From the NCBI GenBank assembly GCA_964623885.1, contig CAZUVM010000159.1, positions 1 through 60,616 of the forward strand: a DNA stretch of 60,616 nucleotides, read 5' to 3'. The translations under genes were made by a program, and so were the position numbers. The notes under the pieces were generated by a model, which did not search any database, was not told the DNA's origin, and saw only the letters and a list, made by a program, of their open reading frames with translations. This document shows positions 17,846 through 27,591 of the stretch, in pieces. Numbering within the stretch: the first letter of the stretch is position 1; every line of letters starts with the position of its first letter. This DNA comes from CAZUVM01 sp964623885 (GTDB lineage Bacteria > Verrucomicrobiota > Verrucomicrobiia > Limisphaerales > UBA8199).

Positions 17846-18457
17846 CTAAGTCTTGATCTCGCTCACCGTGACCACCAAGACCCCTGCTTGCTTCATTTCC
17901 GCGATTGCCCCGTCCACGTCGGTCGGGCGTAAGTTCACACCCCGGCAAGCATCAATGATGACGCTGGTCTTAAGTCCTAAACCCACTGCGTCCAGGGCCG
18001 TGAATTTTACGCAATAATCCGTTGCCAGACCGCAAATGTGGACTTCGTCAACATCCTTGGTTTTGAGCCAATCACCCAACCCAGTGGCGCGGCGGTGTCC
18101 GTTATCGAAGAAACCGCTATAACTATCGATTCCCGCATCCGTGCCCTTCTGAAATACTCGCGCAATGCGATCGCGATTCAGTGCCAGTTCCGCCCCGCGC
18201 GTGTTCTGGACGCAATGAACCGGCCAGAGCGTTTGCGACAGGCCGTTCAGATTGATTTGTTCGTAAACGTTTCGGCCTGGATGATTGACCGCGAAGCTGC
18301 CGTGATTAGCCGGATGCCAATCCTGCGTCGCCACGACAAGTTTGAACTGTCGTTGGAGCCGATTGATGAGCGGCAAGACGGCATCGCCATCCGGGACGGC
18401 CAACGCGCCGCCGGGCAGAAAGTCATACTGCAGGTCTACAATGACGAGAGCATCCAT
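17846..18457 (-). CDS. pncA: Nicotinamidase (isochorismatase fold)
   Basis: This enzyme deamidates nicotinamide to nicotinic acid for NAD salvage in the cytoplasm. It has 203 residues from ATG 18457; an upstream in-frame start at 18529 would run into recJ. The catalytic triad is Asp8 (VIVDLQYDF), Lys104 (FQKGTD) and Cys149 (GLATDYCVKF). The metal site is Asp46, His48 and His52 (TQDWHPANH). The start lies 2 nt beyond the recJ stop, so the genes are translationally coupled. Nothing is unusual. Confidence 0.93.
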   Translation of the reverse strand: MDALVIVDLQYDFLPGGALAVPDGDAVLPLINRLQRQFKLVVATQDWHPANHGSFAVNHPGRNVYEQINLNGLSQTLWPVHCVQNTRGAELALNRDRIARVFQKGTDAGIDSYSGFFDNGHRRATGLGDWLKTKDVDEVHICGLATDYCVKFTALDAVGLGLKTSVIIDACRGVNLRPTDVDGAIAEMKQAGVLVVTVSEIKT

Positions 18458-18459
18458 TC

Positions 18460-20247
18460 TTAAACACCGACGCTCCCGCGCGTTCCCGCCTCCGCCGCCC
18501 GCCAGTCGATTACCTTCAACTGCACACACCGACGCCCATTATATTCATTCACCTGAGGCGTGAAGGCCACGTCAAACCTGCCCACGGGCAATGATTCGTT
18601 TCCGCCGCCCCACCAAACTGCCTCCTGCGTCGTGGTCCCGTCCGTGACCCACATCTTAACATGCTGCTTTTCCGGGCCGAGCCGTTGGAGCGGCCGTTGA
18701 TGGCTTACATTCCGGGCGCAAAACTGCACTGCCGGGTTGCCTTGTCCGCTGGGCCGCAGTTGACCAAGATGCTTCAGGCATTCCAGCGTCATCTCTTCCA
18801 GCCCAACCTCCGCATCCAATTGCAATGCCGGACGGAGCAATTCCGGCTTAAGTGCAACGGCCGCCAATTGGTTCAAGCGCCCCCGCAATTCCCCGAGCTT
18901 GTCCGGTTGCACTGTCAACCCAGCCGCCATCGCATGTCCGCCGTGCCGCACCAGCAGATCGCCACAGTGTCTTAACGCGCCGCCGAGATCGAATCCGGGA
19001 ACGCTGCGGCCCGACCCGCGCCAATGTTCGCCGTCCCCGCCTACGATGATCGTCGGCCGGTAAAACCGTTGGAGGACGCGCGCCGCCACAATGCCGACCA
19101 CTCCCACATGCCACTCCGCTTGGCCTTCAACAATAACCAAGTCGGTTTCGGGTTTAAAACGGGCGTTCACTGTCGCGACGGCATGCTCAACGATGGTTCG
19201 TTCGAGTTTCTGGCGCTCGCGGTTGATGGCGTCGAGCGCTTTGGCCAGCGGGAGTGCCTGGTTCAAATCACCGGCGAGCAACAAACGCAACGCAGACTCG
19301 GCGGTTTCGAGCCGGCCCGCGGCATTGAGCCGTGGCGCAAGCTGAAAGCCGGCCTCATGCACCCCGACCGGCGTTGGGCATTGCGCCACTTTTTTCAACG
19401 CCACCAACCCGGGTCGGGTGGTCGTGTTCAACCGCTGCAATCCGGCAGAGACCAGGATCCGGTTTTCGCCAATCAATGGCACAATATCCGCGATGGTTCC
19501 AAGCGCGACAAGATCCAGCAGCGGTCGCAGGTCGTATTCGTTTGCTCCCGGCAGACCTGTCGCCCGCCCGCGCTTGACCAGCGCATGCGCCAGCTTGAAC
19601 GCAAGGCCCACCGAACAGAGCTCGCGAAAAGGAGCATGCTCTTGGTCGTTGCCGGCCGCGCTACTGCTCTCGCCGTTGGCGTCCTGCTCACGCCGGTGCG
19701 GATTGACCAGCGCTACCGCGGCCGGCGCCGGGTTGGACACCTGGTGATGATCCAGCACGATGACCGCCACCCCTTGCTGGCGCAGCCACGCAACTGAATC
19801 AACCGTCGTTGAACCGCAATCGACCGCCAGCAGCAGCCGGGCGGGAATCTTTCGCAGACAGTTCTCAACCGCATCCTGGCTCAATCCATACCCCTCGTCC
19901 ATCCGGTGCGGCAGATAATACTCAACGGACCAGCCCAGCGCTCGCAGTACTTCGAGCAACAGTGCCGTGGATGTGACGCCGTCGACATCGTAATCGCCGA
20001 AAACAATTACCTGCTCCTGCCGTTCGCGTGCGAGCATCAATCGGTCCACGGCTGCGGCCATATCCGGCAACAGGAACGGATCTGCCAGCTGTTTCAGCCG
20101 GGGCTGCAGGAAAGTGGTAATTGGGTCGGGTTCAGTGAAGTCGCGGTTCAACAGGCATTGCATTAGCAACGGCGGAAGCTTGAGTTGATTCGCCAACTGG
20201 CCCGCAAGCAAGGGTTGCGGAACGGCCAGTGACCAACGGTACTTCAT
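18460..20247 (-). CDS. recJ: Single-stranded-DNA-specific exonuclease RecJ
   Basis: This 5'-3' single-strand exonuclease acts in recombination and mismatch repair. It has 595 residues from ATG 20247 (MKYRWSLAVPQP); the frame is open to 20397 but the extra 50 residues are unlike RecJ. The DHH-family motifs are present: 'VIFGDYDVDGVTSTALL', 'LLAVDCGS', 'VIVLDHHQV', then 'RLNAAGRLETAE'. The DHHA1 part has 'GSGRSVPGFDLGGALRHC' and 'RHGGHAMAAGL', and a C-terminal OB fold follows. An insertion between the DHH motif and 'SVGLAFKLAHAL' (REQDANGESSSAAGNDQEH) is hydrophilic and probably a loop. It heads a two-gene unit with pncA. Confidence 0.95.
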   Translation of the reverse strand: MKYRWSLAVPQPLLAGQLANQLKLPPLLMQCLLNRDFTEPDPITTFLQPRLKQLADPFLLPDMAAAVDRLMLARERQEQVIVFGDYDVDGVTSTALLLEVLRALGWSVEYYLPHRMDEGYGLSQDAVENCLRKIPARLLLAVDCGSTTVDSVAWLRQQGVAVIVLDHHQVSNPAPAAVALVNPHRREQDANGESSSAAGNDQEHAPFRELCSVGLAFKLAHALVKRGRATGLPGANEYDLRPLLDLVALGTIADIVPLIGENRILVSAGLQRLNTTTRPGLVALKKVAQCPTPVGVHEAGFQLAPRLNAAGRLETAESALRLLLAGDLNQALPLAKALDAINRERQKLERTIVEHAVATVNARFKPETDLVIVEGQAEWHVGVVGIVAARVLQRFYRPTIIVGGDGEHWRGSGRSVPGFDLGGALRHCGDLLVRHGGHAMAAGLTVQPDKLGELRGRLNQLAAVALKPELLRPALQLDAEVGLEEMTLECLKHLGQLRPSGQGNPAVQFCARNVSHQRPLQRLGPEKQHVKMWVTDGTTTQEAVWWGGGNESLPVGRFDVAFTPQVNEYNGRRCVQLKVIDWRAAEAGTRGSVGV

Positions 20248-20594
20248 AAACCGGGGGCAAAGATGACAGGCGCGGGCCGAAACTGGCAAACCCGAAATTT
20301 TAGGTCTTCTTTCTGTCCCTTTGCCTGGCTCTTTAATTTTTTCCTCTTCCCTGCTTCCTGGCATGTTTTTTCTCCTAAATGAAGCGCCTCCACTCAATCA
20401 CAAATGAATGACCTCGCTGCCAATCACAATCGCCAAATCGCCGATCCCCATTCCAGTATCAAGGATTCGTAATGCAAGAATTCAATGCCGCGCTGCCCCA
20501 GGTCTAATGTCACAGCTTATTTTACTTGCTTTAGTACGCTTGCTTCCGTAATACTCCTAGGGATGCCACAGCGGGGTTTTGTTTACGTGATCGA
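20248..20594. other. Divergent spacer between recJ and the lamin-tail giant gene
   Basis: No gene is seen. The part next to recJ is pyrimidine-rich (20300-20380); the part before the ATG at 20595 is AT-richer (20510-20560) and probably holds the plus-strand promoter, but I find no convincing -35/-10 pair. Confidence 0.5.
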
Positions 20595-23500
20595 ATGGGC
20601 CCGCTGAAATCGTTCCTCACTACAATCGTTCTCCTGACGCTGGCCGGTGCAAGTGCTTGCGCCGCCACGCTCACCACGACCAACGTCGAGGGAGCCGGTG
20701 CCGATTGGACGGCCGCCATCTGGAAAACCAACGTCGCCAGCACGAACTTTTTTGCACCGCTTGCCGGCAACGCTTATCAGTGCCTCGCGAACGGAACGCC
20801 TTTCGGCAACAACAAGAATAACACCCGCATCCGGAATCCGGCCGTCGCCGGCTTGCAGACCTTTCCCGGCGACTCTCTCACGCTCAACACCAATACCGAG
20901 CTGCGCATGAAACAGCCCGGCGCGATCCTGAATTTCCCGGGCGTCAGCGGCGGTCCGGGTCTAATCCTCAACGGCGGAGTGCTCAATGCCGGCGACGATG
21001 CCGTCTTCGTTATCACCGGGAAAGTTCAGGTCGCGTCACAATCTTATCTCTGCGCCGGCGACAACGGTGGCGGAGCCGCAAAGCCGCTGCGTGGCATGAA
21101 CTTCACTGGACAACTCACGGGAACCGGAGTGCTAGTGATCATGCAGGCCAGCAACGCCGTGGCCCAGCAGGTCTCCGGCAACTCCAACACCTTTTCCGGC
21201 CAATGGATCGTCAAAGCCGGCTGGCTCTTTGCGCCCGGTTTGAATTCCCTCGGAACCAATAGTATTCTCCTCGATCCCAACTACGTTCTGCCGCTCGATT
21301 CCTCGGTGCTCAATGTCCCCGGCCCGGTTTGGTTCGAGCCCGCCTACGACATGAATAACGCCGGTTCGCTCACGCTTACCAACGGCGCGGTAATGGTCCT
21401 GCACCAGAATTGCGCATTCAGTTCCGTGTTAATCAACGGCGTAGCACTCGGTTCGGGAACCCATTATTACGCCGAACTAACTGGAAACTTTCCCACGAAC
21501 TTCGCCGCTGGCGGGTCCGGCAGCATTACCGTGCAGCCCTATGGCACGCCCCCACTGTTTCCTCCAAACATCGCTATCCAACCAGCTTCGACGACCCAAC
21601 CACTCAGCGCGTCAGCACAGTTGATCGTCGGCTTTTCCGGTTCGCTCCCTTCTTATTATCAGTGGCAGAAAGGAACGAACGGCGTTTTTGTCAATGCCAC
21701 CGATACTAGTGATGTGAGCGGTTCACGTTCGAACACGCTCACCTTCGCCGCCCTTTCCTACACCGATGCCGCCGATTACCGCCTGATTGCCACCAACTCC
21801 GCCGGTGCCGTGACCAGCCAGGTCGCCACCGTCACTGTGCTGGCGCAAGTTGCCGTGGCCGTGGCCAGTCCGCCTCCCGGAAGCACCGTCAGCGCACTGA
21901 CCCAGGTCCAGGTCACGTTCAACCGAAATGTCGTTTTTGTGAATGCTGCCGATTTCCTCATAAACGGACAGCCGGCTGCTTCGGTTAGTCCGGCGAGCGG
22001 TGGCGTCTCGAATTACACGTTCACCTTTACCCAACCTGCTCCTGGAACCGTCACCATTGGCTGGGATGCCGGCCAAAGCATCAGCGATCTTTCTGGTAAT
22101 CCTTTCGATGCTTTCGCGCCCGGATCCACTTGGACGTATACCCTTAAAGATACCGTGCCGCCCGTTGTAACCGATTTACTCCCGGCTCCGGGTATCACGG
22201 TGAGCCGATTGAGCCAGGTGCAGGTGACCTTCAGTAAAGTTGTTGTTGGCGTGCACGCCTCCGCCCTGCTGATGAACGGCGTGGCCGCTACCAACCTGAC
22301 TGGGAGCGGCAACGGCCCGTATTTTTTCCAATTCGCGCTGCCTGCTGCGGGTCTTATCCAGTTCGCGTGGGCCGCCGCGAACGGCATCACCGATACCGCC
22401 ACGCCGCCCAACCACTTTGCTGGTGGAAGTTGGACCAATTTTCTGAATCCGGCCGCCGCTCCACCCACCGTTCGCATCAATGAGTTCCTGGCAAAAAACA
22501 TCAGCACCAACGGGTTGATGGATCAGTTCGGGAATCTCGATCCCTGGATCGAGCTCTACAATTTCGGCTCCAACGATGTCAATCTGGCCGATTACTCGCT
22601 AACGGATGATCCAAGCGTCCCGGACAAGTGGGTCTTCCCTTCGGCCCTGCTTCCGGCGGGCCAGTTCCTGGTGTTGTTCGCCGATGGGCTGGACGTTAAG
22701 CCCCCCAATAACACGGCTCCATTGCACACGAGCTTTTCACTCACCGTCGCCGGCACTTACCTGGGCCTTTTCGATAATGAATCCCCGCGCCAGGTGCTGA
22801 CCGAATTCGCGCCGGCTTATCCGCCCCAGCGCAACGATTTTTCCTACGGCTACGACACCACCAACCAATTGAAGTATTTTGCCGTCCCCACACCCGGAGC
22901 CCCCAACGACAGCAGCACCATCACTAGCGTCGTGGCCGATGTGCATTTCAGCGTGCCCCGCGGATTTTTCGACCAGCCTTTCAATGTGTTGCTGACGACG
23001 GTGACTCCCGGCGCCACCATACGCTTCACCACGGATGGTTCTCAACCGACGGAAGCCACCACCGGCAGTACCTACACCAATCCACTTACCATCGATCATC
23101 TCACGGTTTTGCGTGCGGCCGCCTTCGCCACTAATTGCCTGCCGTCACTCGTTCAAACCCATACTTATGTTTTCCTGACCAATGTGCTGAACCAGCCAAC
23201 CAATCCGCCAGGCTTCCCCATCACCACCGGCTGGAGCATTAACGGCTGGCCTTCGGAATACGGAATGAACCCGCTCGTCGTGACCAACCCAGCTTACGCC
23301 TCCGAAATCCAAAGTGACCTCCTGGCAATTCCTTCATTGTCGATCGCAGTTAAGGTGGACGAGATGTTCGGCCCTACCGGCATCTACACCAATTCCCCCG
23401 CTGGCACCACCCGTCCGGAAATCGAATGCTCGGCCGAGTTGCTCCTGCCCGACGGCAGTCCGGGATTTCAGATCGATTGCGGCATCAAAATCCATGGCGG

Positions 23501-26500
23501 AGGCAGCGCCCAGAAGCCCATGAAGAAACCGCTGGCGCTTAAATTCCGCAGCAACTTCGGCCTGGGCTCTCTCAGTTATCAATTCTTTCCCGACAGCCCG
23601 TTGAAGAGTTTCGATGGCGGCATCGTTCTCCGCGCCGACTACAATAACCATTGGGTGCATGCGCTTACCCCTTACGGCTCGAGTTCCACCACTCAACGCG
23701 CCCGCGGCGGGTTGGTCCGCGATCCGTTCTACAAAGATTTGCAGTTGGGCATGGGCGATCTCGGTTCGCACAGCCGCTACGTTCACCTTTACATCAACGG
23801 CTTGTATTGGGGCGTTTACAATCCGTGCGAAGACCCCGACAGGCATTTCGCCGCGGCTTACCTCGGTGGGAGCCCGGATGATTACGACTCCATCAAAGGC
23901 TCCGATAACCAACTGTCGGTGGATGGCGACCTATCCGCGTACAACCTGCTGATGGGCCTTAACAATTCCGGCCTCGCCAATCTGAGCCAGTACAATCAAA
24001 TCCAGCAATACCTCGACCTGCCGCAGTTTGTGGATTATATGCTGCTGCAGTTCTACGGCGCGAATCAGGATTGGGGCACAGAACAAAACTGGGTGGCCGT
24101 TCACAACAAAAATGTTCCCGGCGCGCTGTGGGAGTACCTTTGCTGGGACGATGAGCGCACGCTGGAAGGCATCAATGATACGCCCGTTGGCAGCGCGCTC
24201 AATAGCGTCAGTCCCGGCAATCTCCAGGCCAATCTGGTGCTCAATCCCGAGTACCGCCTTCTGTTCGCCGACCGTGCCAACAAGTTTATGTTCAATAACG
24301 GTGTGCTCACCACCAATGCCGTTGCCGCCATTTGGCAATCGCGCGCCGCCCAGCTCTCCAAGGCCATCGTCGGTGAGTCCGCCCGGTGGGGCAACTCCGT
24401 GCCCAGTGGAAAACTTCCCATCTCGCCCCTTCCGTATCCATCATACGACACCAATACCCCGTACTACTCGCGCAACGAAAATTGGCTCGGCGAACAAGGC
24501 CGCTTGCTCACGAACTATTTCCCGCAGCGCACGGCGGTTGTGTTGAACCAACTCCGCGCAGCCGGTCTTTATCCCTCGGTCGCGGCGCCCGTATTCAACC
24601 AAACCGGCGGTAACGTCCCATTCGGTTTCAATTTGACCATGACTGCGCTCGTTGGACCAATTTATTACACCACCAACGGCGCCGATCCACGTGTCTATGG
24701 CACTGGGGCTGTGTCGCCGCAGGCCATGATTTATTCGAACGCTCTGGTGCTGAATCAATCCATGGTGATCAATGCGCGGGCACGCTCCGGCACCACCTGG
24801 AGTGCCCTGACTGAAGGCCAATTTGCCGTCGCCACCCTGGGCGTTCCCTTGGCCTTCACCGAGATCATGTACGACCCGCCCGGAGGCAGCCCCTATGAAT
24901 TTATCGAGCTGCAAAACCTGGGTGCGACGCCGCTGGACGTGAGTGGGTTTAGCTTTCAAGGGATCACCTACACGTTTCCGAATGGCACCGTCATTCAGCC
25001 GGGCGCCCTCGTGGTTTTGGCAAATAATGCCAGCCCGTCTTCCTTCGCGGCGCGCTATCCGGGTGCTGCCGTTTTCGGGTATTACGGCGGCAATCTCGAT
25101 AACGGCGGCGAGCGCATTGCCGTTCTGGATCGCAATCTGAGGACGGTAACCGCGGTCACGTACAATAATGCCGGCGGCTGGCCAACCGCCGCTGCCGGCG
25201 GCGGGTACTCGCTCGAAATAATCGATCCCTATGGCGATCCCAATTCGCCCGCCAACTGGCGAGCCAGCTCCTTGCCGAACGGCACTCCGGGATTGCCGCC
25301 AGTCCCGCCAACCATCGGACCCGTTGTCCTGAATGAAGCGATGGCCTCTAATTTCAGCGCGGTCCAGAACGGCACCAATTTCTCCGACTGGCTCGAATTG
25401 AAAAACATTGGGACCAACGATGTCAGCCTTGCCAATTGGAGCCTCAGCAATAGCGGCAACTCGCGCAAATTCGTTTTTCCACCCGCTACCACCATCGTGG
25501 CCGGCGGCTTTCTCGTAGTCTGGTGCGATTCCTCCACCAACGATCCCGGTCTCCATACCGGATTCGAGCTGGGCAAAAGCGGCGAAAGCGTTTTTCTGTA
25601 TGACGCCAATACTAACCGCGTCGATGCCTTCTCTTTCGGCGAGCAAATCACCGACTTAAGCTTGGGGCGCGTCAACGGACAATGGGAACTGACCGTGCCC
25701 ACGCCGAACGCCGACAATATCCCCGCCGCCCTGGATTCGCTGACGAACGTTTCCATTAACGAGTGGATGGCAAATCCGGCAGCGGGAGGTACTGACTGGA
25801 TTGAGCTCTATAACCGCTCTAACAATGCGCCTTTGGCCTTGAAAGGAATATATGTTGCCGCGACCAATTCCTTGTTCCAGATCCGCGCGCTTGCCTTCTT
25901 GCCGCCGAACGGCTTCCTCCAGCTCTTCGCCGATCAATTGCCCGGACCCGACCACGTGGATATAAACCTCCCGGTTTCGGGCACCACGATTGGTATCTAC
26001 GATGCCGCTGGCGCTCAGTTGGACGGAGTTAATTGTGCCACGCAACCAGCCGGCATTTCCACGGGCCGGTTCCCGGATGGCTCCGCGAACATTGTTAGCT
26101 TTCCCGGAACCGCCAGTCCGGGCTCAAGCAACTACTTGAGTTCTTATGCCGGCCCAGTCTTGAACGAAGTTATGGCTCGCAACGTCTCGGCCGTTCGAGA
26201 TTCGCGCGGACACGCCGTAGCCTGGTTCGAACTATATAATCCTGCTCCCACGAATTTTGACCTGAGCGGAATGTCGCTGAGCAGTGGCTCCGCCCAGTGG
26301 ACCTTTCCGCCCGGCACGGTCATTTCCGCCAATCAGTATCTCACGCTCTGGTGCGATCCGTCCCGCGCCATTTCCACCAACCTCGAACCGGAGCTCAACA
26401 CCGGATTTGTGCTGAATCCGGACGGTGCAACCCTGACGCTGTTCGAAACCAACGGCCAGGTCGCCGATTCGATCGACTTCGGCTTTCAAGTTGCCGATCT

Positions 26501-27218
26501 CTCAATCGGTCGGAACGGCGGGTCCTGGTCTCTTTTGGCTGCCCCTACACCCGGTGCTCCTAATGCCAGCTCTTGTGCGCTCGGCAATCCTGCCAACCTC
26601 CGCCTCAATGAATGGATGGCTGCCCCGGCCACTGGCAATGACTGGCTCGAGTTGTACAATGCCAGTACGTTGCCGGTCGCTTTGGTAGACCTTTTCCTCT
26701 CCGACTATCCTTCTCTGAGCGGAATGACCAATTCGCCAATCGCGTCCCTGAGTTTCATCGCCCCACTGGGATGGGTGCTCTTTCAAGCCGATGGCCACCC
26801 TGGCCAGGGCCCAAATCACGTCGCTTTCAGTCTCGATCGAAACGGCGAGACGCTTCGCCTCTATGCTCCTGACCTGACGCTGATCGATGCCGTTGATTTT
26901 GGCCTGCAAGAGAGTGGTGTTTCGCAGGGGAAATTCCCCGACGGCTCCGGCGCCATCGTATCCTTCCCTGGAACTCCCACCCCGGGCGCGGCCAATCGGT
27001 TGCTGACGCCCACGCTCGGCGCCATGCTCCTGAGCCGCGGCGTGATGCAGATTTCCTGGCTGACCAGCGAGAACTCATTCACCCTCCTATCGACCACCAA
27101 TCTGGGTCCTGATGCGGTCTGGCTGCCGGCAATCGAGCCGATTCTGGTTTCCAACGGTTTCTCGCTGATCACCATCGCACCTACGAACGGCTCCCGATTT
27201 TTCCGCTTGGGATTCTAG
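20595..27218 (+). CDS. Giant secreted lamin-tail/CotH-kinase surface protein
   Basis: This is a 2207-residue exported protein. A signal peptide (TTIVLLTLAGASACA) precedes a beta-rich region (about 25-310), an immunoglobulin-like domain (about 325-415, YQWQKGTN...DAADYRLIATNSAG) and two SbsA/Big-like repeats (about 420-625, 'VQVTFNRNV' and 'VQVTFSKVV'). Six lamin-tail domains start near 625, 1420, 1575, 1717, 1852 and 1998, each with an 'INE...W(I/L)ELYN' entry. Chitobiase-C-like segments lie near 780 and 1340 ('IRFTTDGSQPTE', 'IYYTTNGADPR'). A CotH kinase domain (about 912-1235) has 'IKIHGGGS', 'LRADYNN', 'YINGLYWGVYNP' and 'WDDE'. The last 70 residues (ending SRFFRLGF) resemble a C-terminal domain common in Verrucomicrobia. 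CotH kinases phosphorylate secreted proteins; here target and anchoring are unknown. Confidence 0.9.
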   Translation: MGPLKSFLTTIVLLTLAGASACAATLTTTNVEGAGADWTAAIWKTNVASTNFFAPLAGNAYQCLANGTPFGNNKNNTRIRNPAVAGLQTFPGDSLTLNTNTELRMKQPGAILNFPGVSGGPGLILNGGVLNAGDDAVFVITGKVQVASQSYLCAGDNGGGAAKPLRGMNFTGQLTGTGVLVIMQASNAVAQQVSGNSNTFSGQWIVKAGWLFAPGLNSLGTNSILLDPNYVLPLDSSVLNVPGPVWFEPAYDMNNAGSLTLTNGAVMVLHQNCAFSSVLINGVALGSGTHYYAELTGNFPTNFAAGGSGSITVQPYGTPPLFPPNIAIQPASTTQPLSASAQLIVGFSGSLPSYYQWQKGTNGVFVNATDTSDVSGSRSNTLTFAALSYTDAADYRLIATNSAGAVTSQVATVTVLAQVAVAVASPPPGSTVSALTQVQVTFNRNVVFVNAADFLINGQPAASVSPASGGVSNYTFTFTQPAPGTVTIGWDAGQSISDLSGNPFDAFAPGSTWTYTLKDTVPPVVTDLLPAPGITVSRLSQVQVTFSKVVVGVHASALLMNGVAATNLTGSGNGPYFFQFALPAAGLIQFAWAAANGITDTATPPNHFAGGSWTNFLNPAAAPPTVRINEFLAKNISTNGLMDQFGNLDPWIELYNFGSNDVNLADYSLTDDPSVPDKWVFPSALLPAGQFLVLFADGLDVKPPNNTAPLHTSFSLTVAGTYLGLFDNESPRQVLTEFAPAYPPQRNDFSYGYDTTNQLKYFAVPTPGAPNDSSTITSVVADVHFSVPRGFFDQPFNVLLTTVTPGATIRFTTDGSQPTEATTGSTYTNPLTIDHLTVLRAAAFATNCLPSLVQTHTYVFLTNVLNQPTNPPGFPITTGWSINGWPSEYGMNPLVVTNPAYASEIQSDLLAIPSLSIAVKVDEMFGPTGIYTNSPAGTTRPEIECSAELLLPDGSPGFQIDCGIKIHGGGSAQKPMKKPLALKFRSNFGLGSLSYQFFPDSPLKSFDGGIVLRADYNNHWVHALTPYGSSSTTQRARGGLVRDPFYKDLQLGMGDLGSHSRYVHLYINGLYWGVYNPCEDPDRHFAAAYLGGSPDDYDSIKGSDNQLSVDGDLSAYNLLMGLNNSGLANLSQYNQIQQYLDLPQFVDYMLLQFYGANQDWGTEQNWVAVHNKNVPGALWEYLCWDDERTLEGINDTPVGSALNSVSPGNLQANLVLNPEYRLLFADRANKFMFNNGVLTTNAVAAIWQSRAAQLSKAIVGESARWGNSVPSGKLPISPLPYPSYDTNTPYYSRNENWLGEQGRLLTNYFPQRTAVVLNQLRAAGLYPSVAAPVFNQTGGNVPFGFNLTMTALVGPIYYTTNGADPRVYGTGAVSPQAMIYSNALVLNQSMVINARARSGTTWSALTEGQFAVATLGVPLAFTEIMYDPPGGSPYEFIELQNLGATPLDVSGFSFQGITYTFPNGTVIQPGALVVLANNASPSSFAARYPGAAVFGYYGGNLDNGGERIAVLDRNLRTVTAVTYNNAGGWPTAAAGGGYSLEIIDPYGDPNSPANWRASSLPNGTPGLPPVPPTIGPVVLNEAMASNFSAVQNGTNFSDWLELKNIGTNDVSLANWSLSNSGNSRKFVFPPATTIVAGGFLVVWCDSSTNDPGLHTGFELGKSGESVFLYDANTNRVDAFSFGEQITDLSLGRVNGQWELTVPTPNADNIPAALDSLTNVSINEWMANPAAGGTDWIELYNRSNNAPLALKGIYVAATNSLFQIRALAFLPPNGFLQLFADQLPGPDHVDINLPVSGTTIGIYDAAGAQLDGVNCATQPAGISTGRFPDGSANIVSFPGTASPGSSNYLSSYAGPVLNEVMARNVSAVRDSRGHAVAWFELYNPAPTNFDLSGMSLSSGSAQWTFPPGTVISANQYLTLWCDPSRAISTNLEPELNTGFVLNPDGATLTLFETNGQVADSIDFGFQVADLSIGRNGGSWSLLAAPTPGAPNASSCALGNPANLRLNEWMAAPATGNDWLELYNASTLPVALVDLFLSDYPSLSGMTNSPIASLSFIAPLGWVLFQADGHPGQGPNHVAFSLDRNGETLRLYAPDLTLIDAVDFGLQESGVSQGKFPDGSGAIVSFPGTPTPGAANRLLTPTLGAMLLSRGVMQISWLTSENSFTLLSTTNLGPDAVWLPAIEPILVSNGFSLITIAPTNGSRFFRLGF

Positions 27219-27246
27219 TGCAAACCTGTAACCGCGCGGCGGGATC

Positions 27247-27284
27247 TCCCTCCCCTCCTCGGGAGGCGAGGGGCTGGTTTTTTT
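27247..27284 (+). terminator. Rho-independent terminator of the lamin-tail giant gene
   Basis: CCCCTC (27252-27257) pairs with GAGGGG (27268-27273), with an alternative inner CCTCC/GGAGG stem. A run of seven T (27278-27284) follows. It lies about 30 nt after the stop codon. Confidence 0.75.
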
Positions 27285-27286
27285 CT

Positions 27287-27310
27287 TAATCGTAATCGTA
27301 ATCCTAATCC
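27287..27310. repeat. Tandem TAATCG/TAATCC hexamers
   Basis: Four hexamers in a row: TAATCG, TAATCG, TAATCC, TAATCC. Two more (TAATCG TAATCC) occur at 27502-27513, on the other side of the inverted repeat, so they flank it. No function is evident. Confidence 0.6.
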
Positions 27311-27328
27311 GTAACCATGCAGCAGGAA

Positions 27329-27482
27329 AACCACGGATGAACACAGATGAACACGGATTTACCGAATGAATTCGGAGCCCAGCAAGAGAGGTTGAGCTCA
27401 CCATTGGGTGACCGACGCGCGTTCTAAGCAAATGGTTGACCAGATCGGCTTTATCTGTGTTCATCCGTGTCCATCCGTGGTT
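27329..27482. repeat. Inverted repeat of the CCACGGATGAACAC type
   Basis: Two 30-nt arms (27329-27358 and 27453-27482) pair as inverted repeats at 27 of 30 positions around a 94-nt centre. Each arm is itself built of the short unit GGATGAACACA/G. This unit is familiar as a dispersed intergenic repeat of Verrucomicrobia and related genomes; its translation (NHGWTRMNTD) litters protein databases as spurious ORFs. Confidence 0.75.
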
Positions 27483-27591
27483 GAACTGCATCGTTCCGGC
27501 TTAATCGTAATCCTTCCCCGAAAGATTTTCGCGCTTTGGACCGTCAGACGTCGAAACCATGGAGATCCGTGACTCTCCAAAGTCCGTTCGC

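Larger units (their letters stand above)
27219..27591. other. Repeat-rich spacer between two convergent genes
   Basis: This spacer holds a terminator (27247-27284), TAATCG-type hexamers (27287-27310 and 27502-27513) and a long inverted repeat (27329-27482). The open frame at 27087-27491 on the minus strand is an artefact of that repeat. No gene is supported. Confidence 0.6.

Noticed and set aside
17736..17948. Upstream extension of the GH127-type gene
   Set aside because: It overlaps the end of pncA and precedes the signal peptide; ATG 17735 fits better.
24441..25646. 401-residue minus-strand open frame inside the lamin-tail giant gene
   Set aside because: Antisense shadow with no domain or signal; the sense strand has clear lamin-tail and CotH motifs.
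20595..27218. Classical autotransporter
   Set aside because: The C-terminus is a short beta domain ending FFRLGF, not a 250-300-residue beta-barrel.
27087..27491. Minus-strand open frame with NHGWTRMNTD
   Set aside because: It is a known type of spurious protein from the GGATGAACAC repeat and runs into the lamin-tail giant gene.
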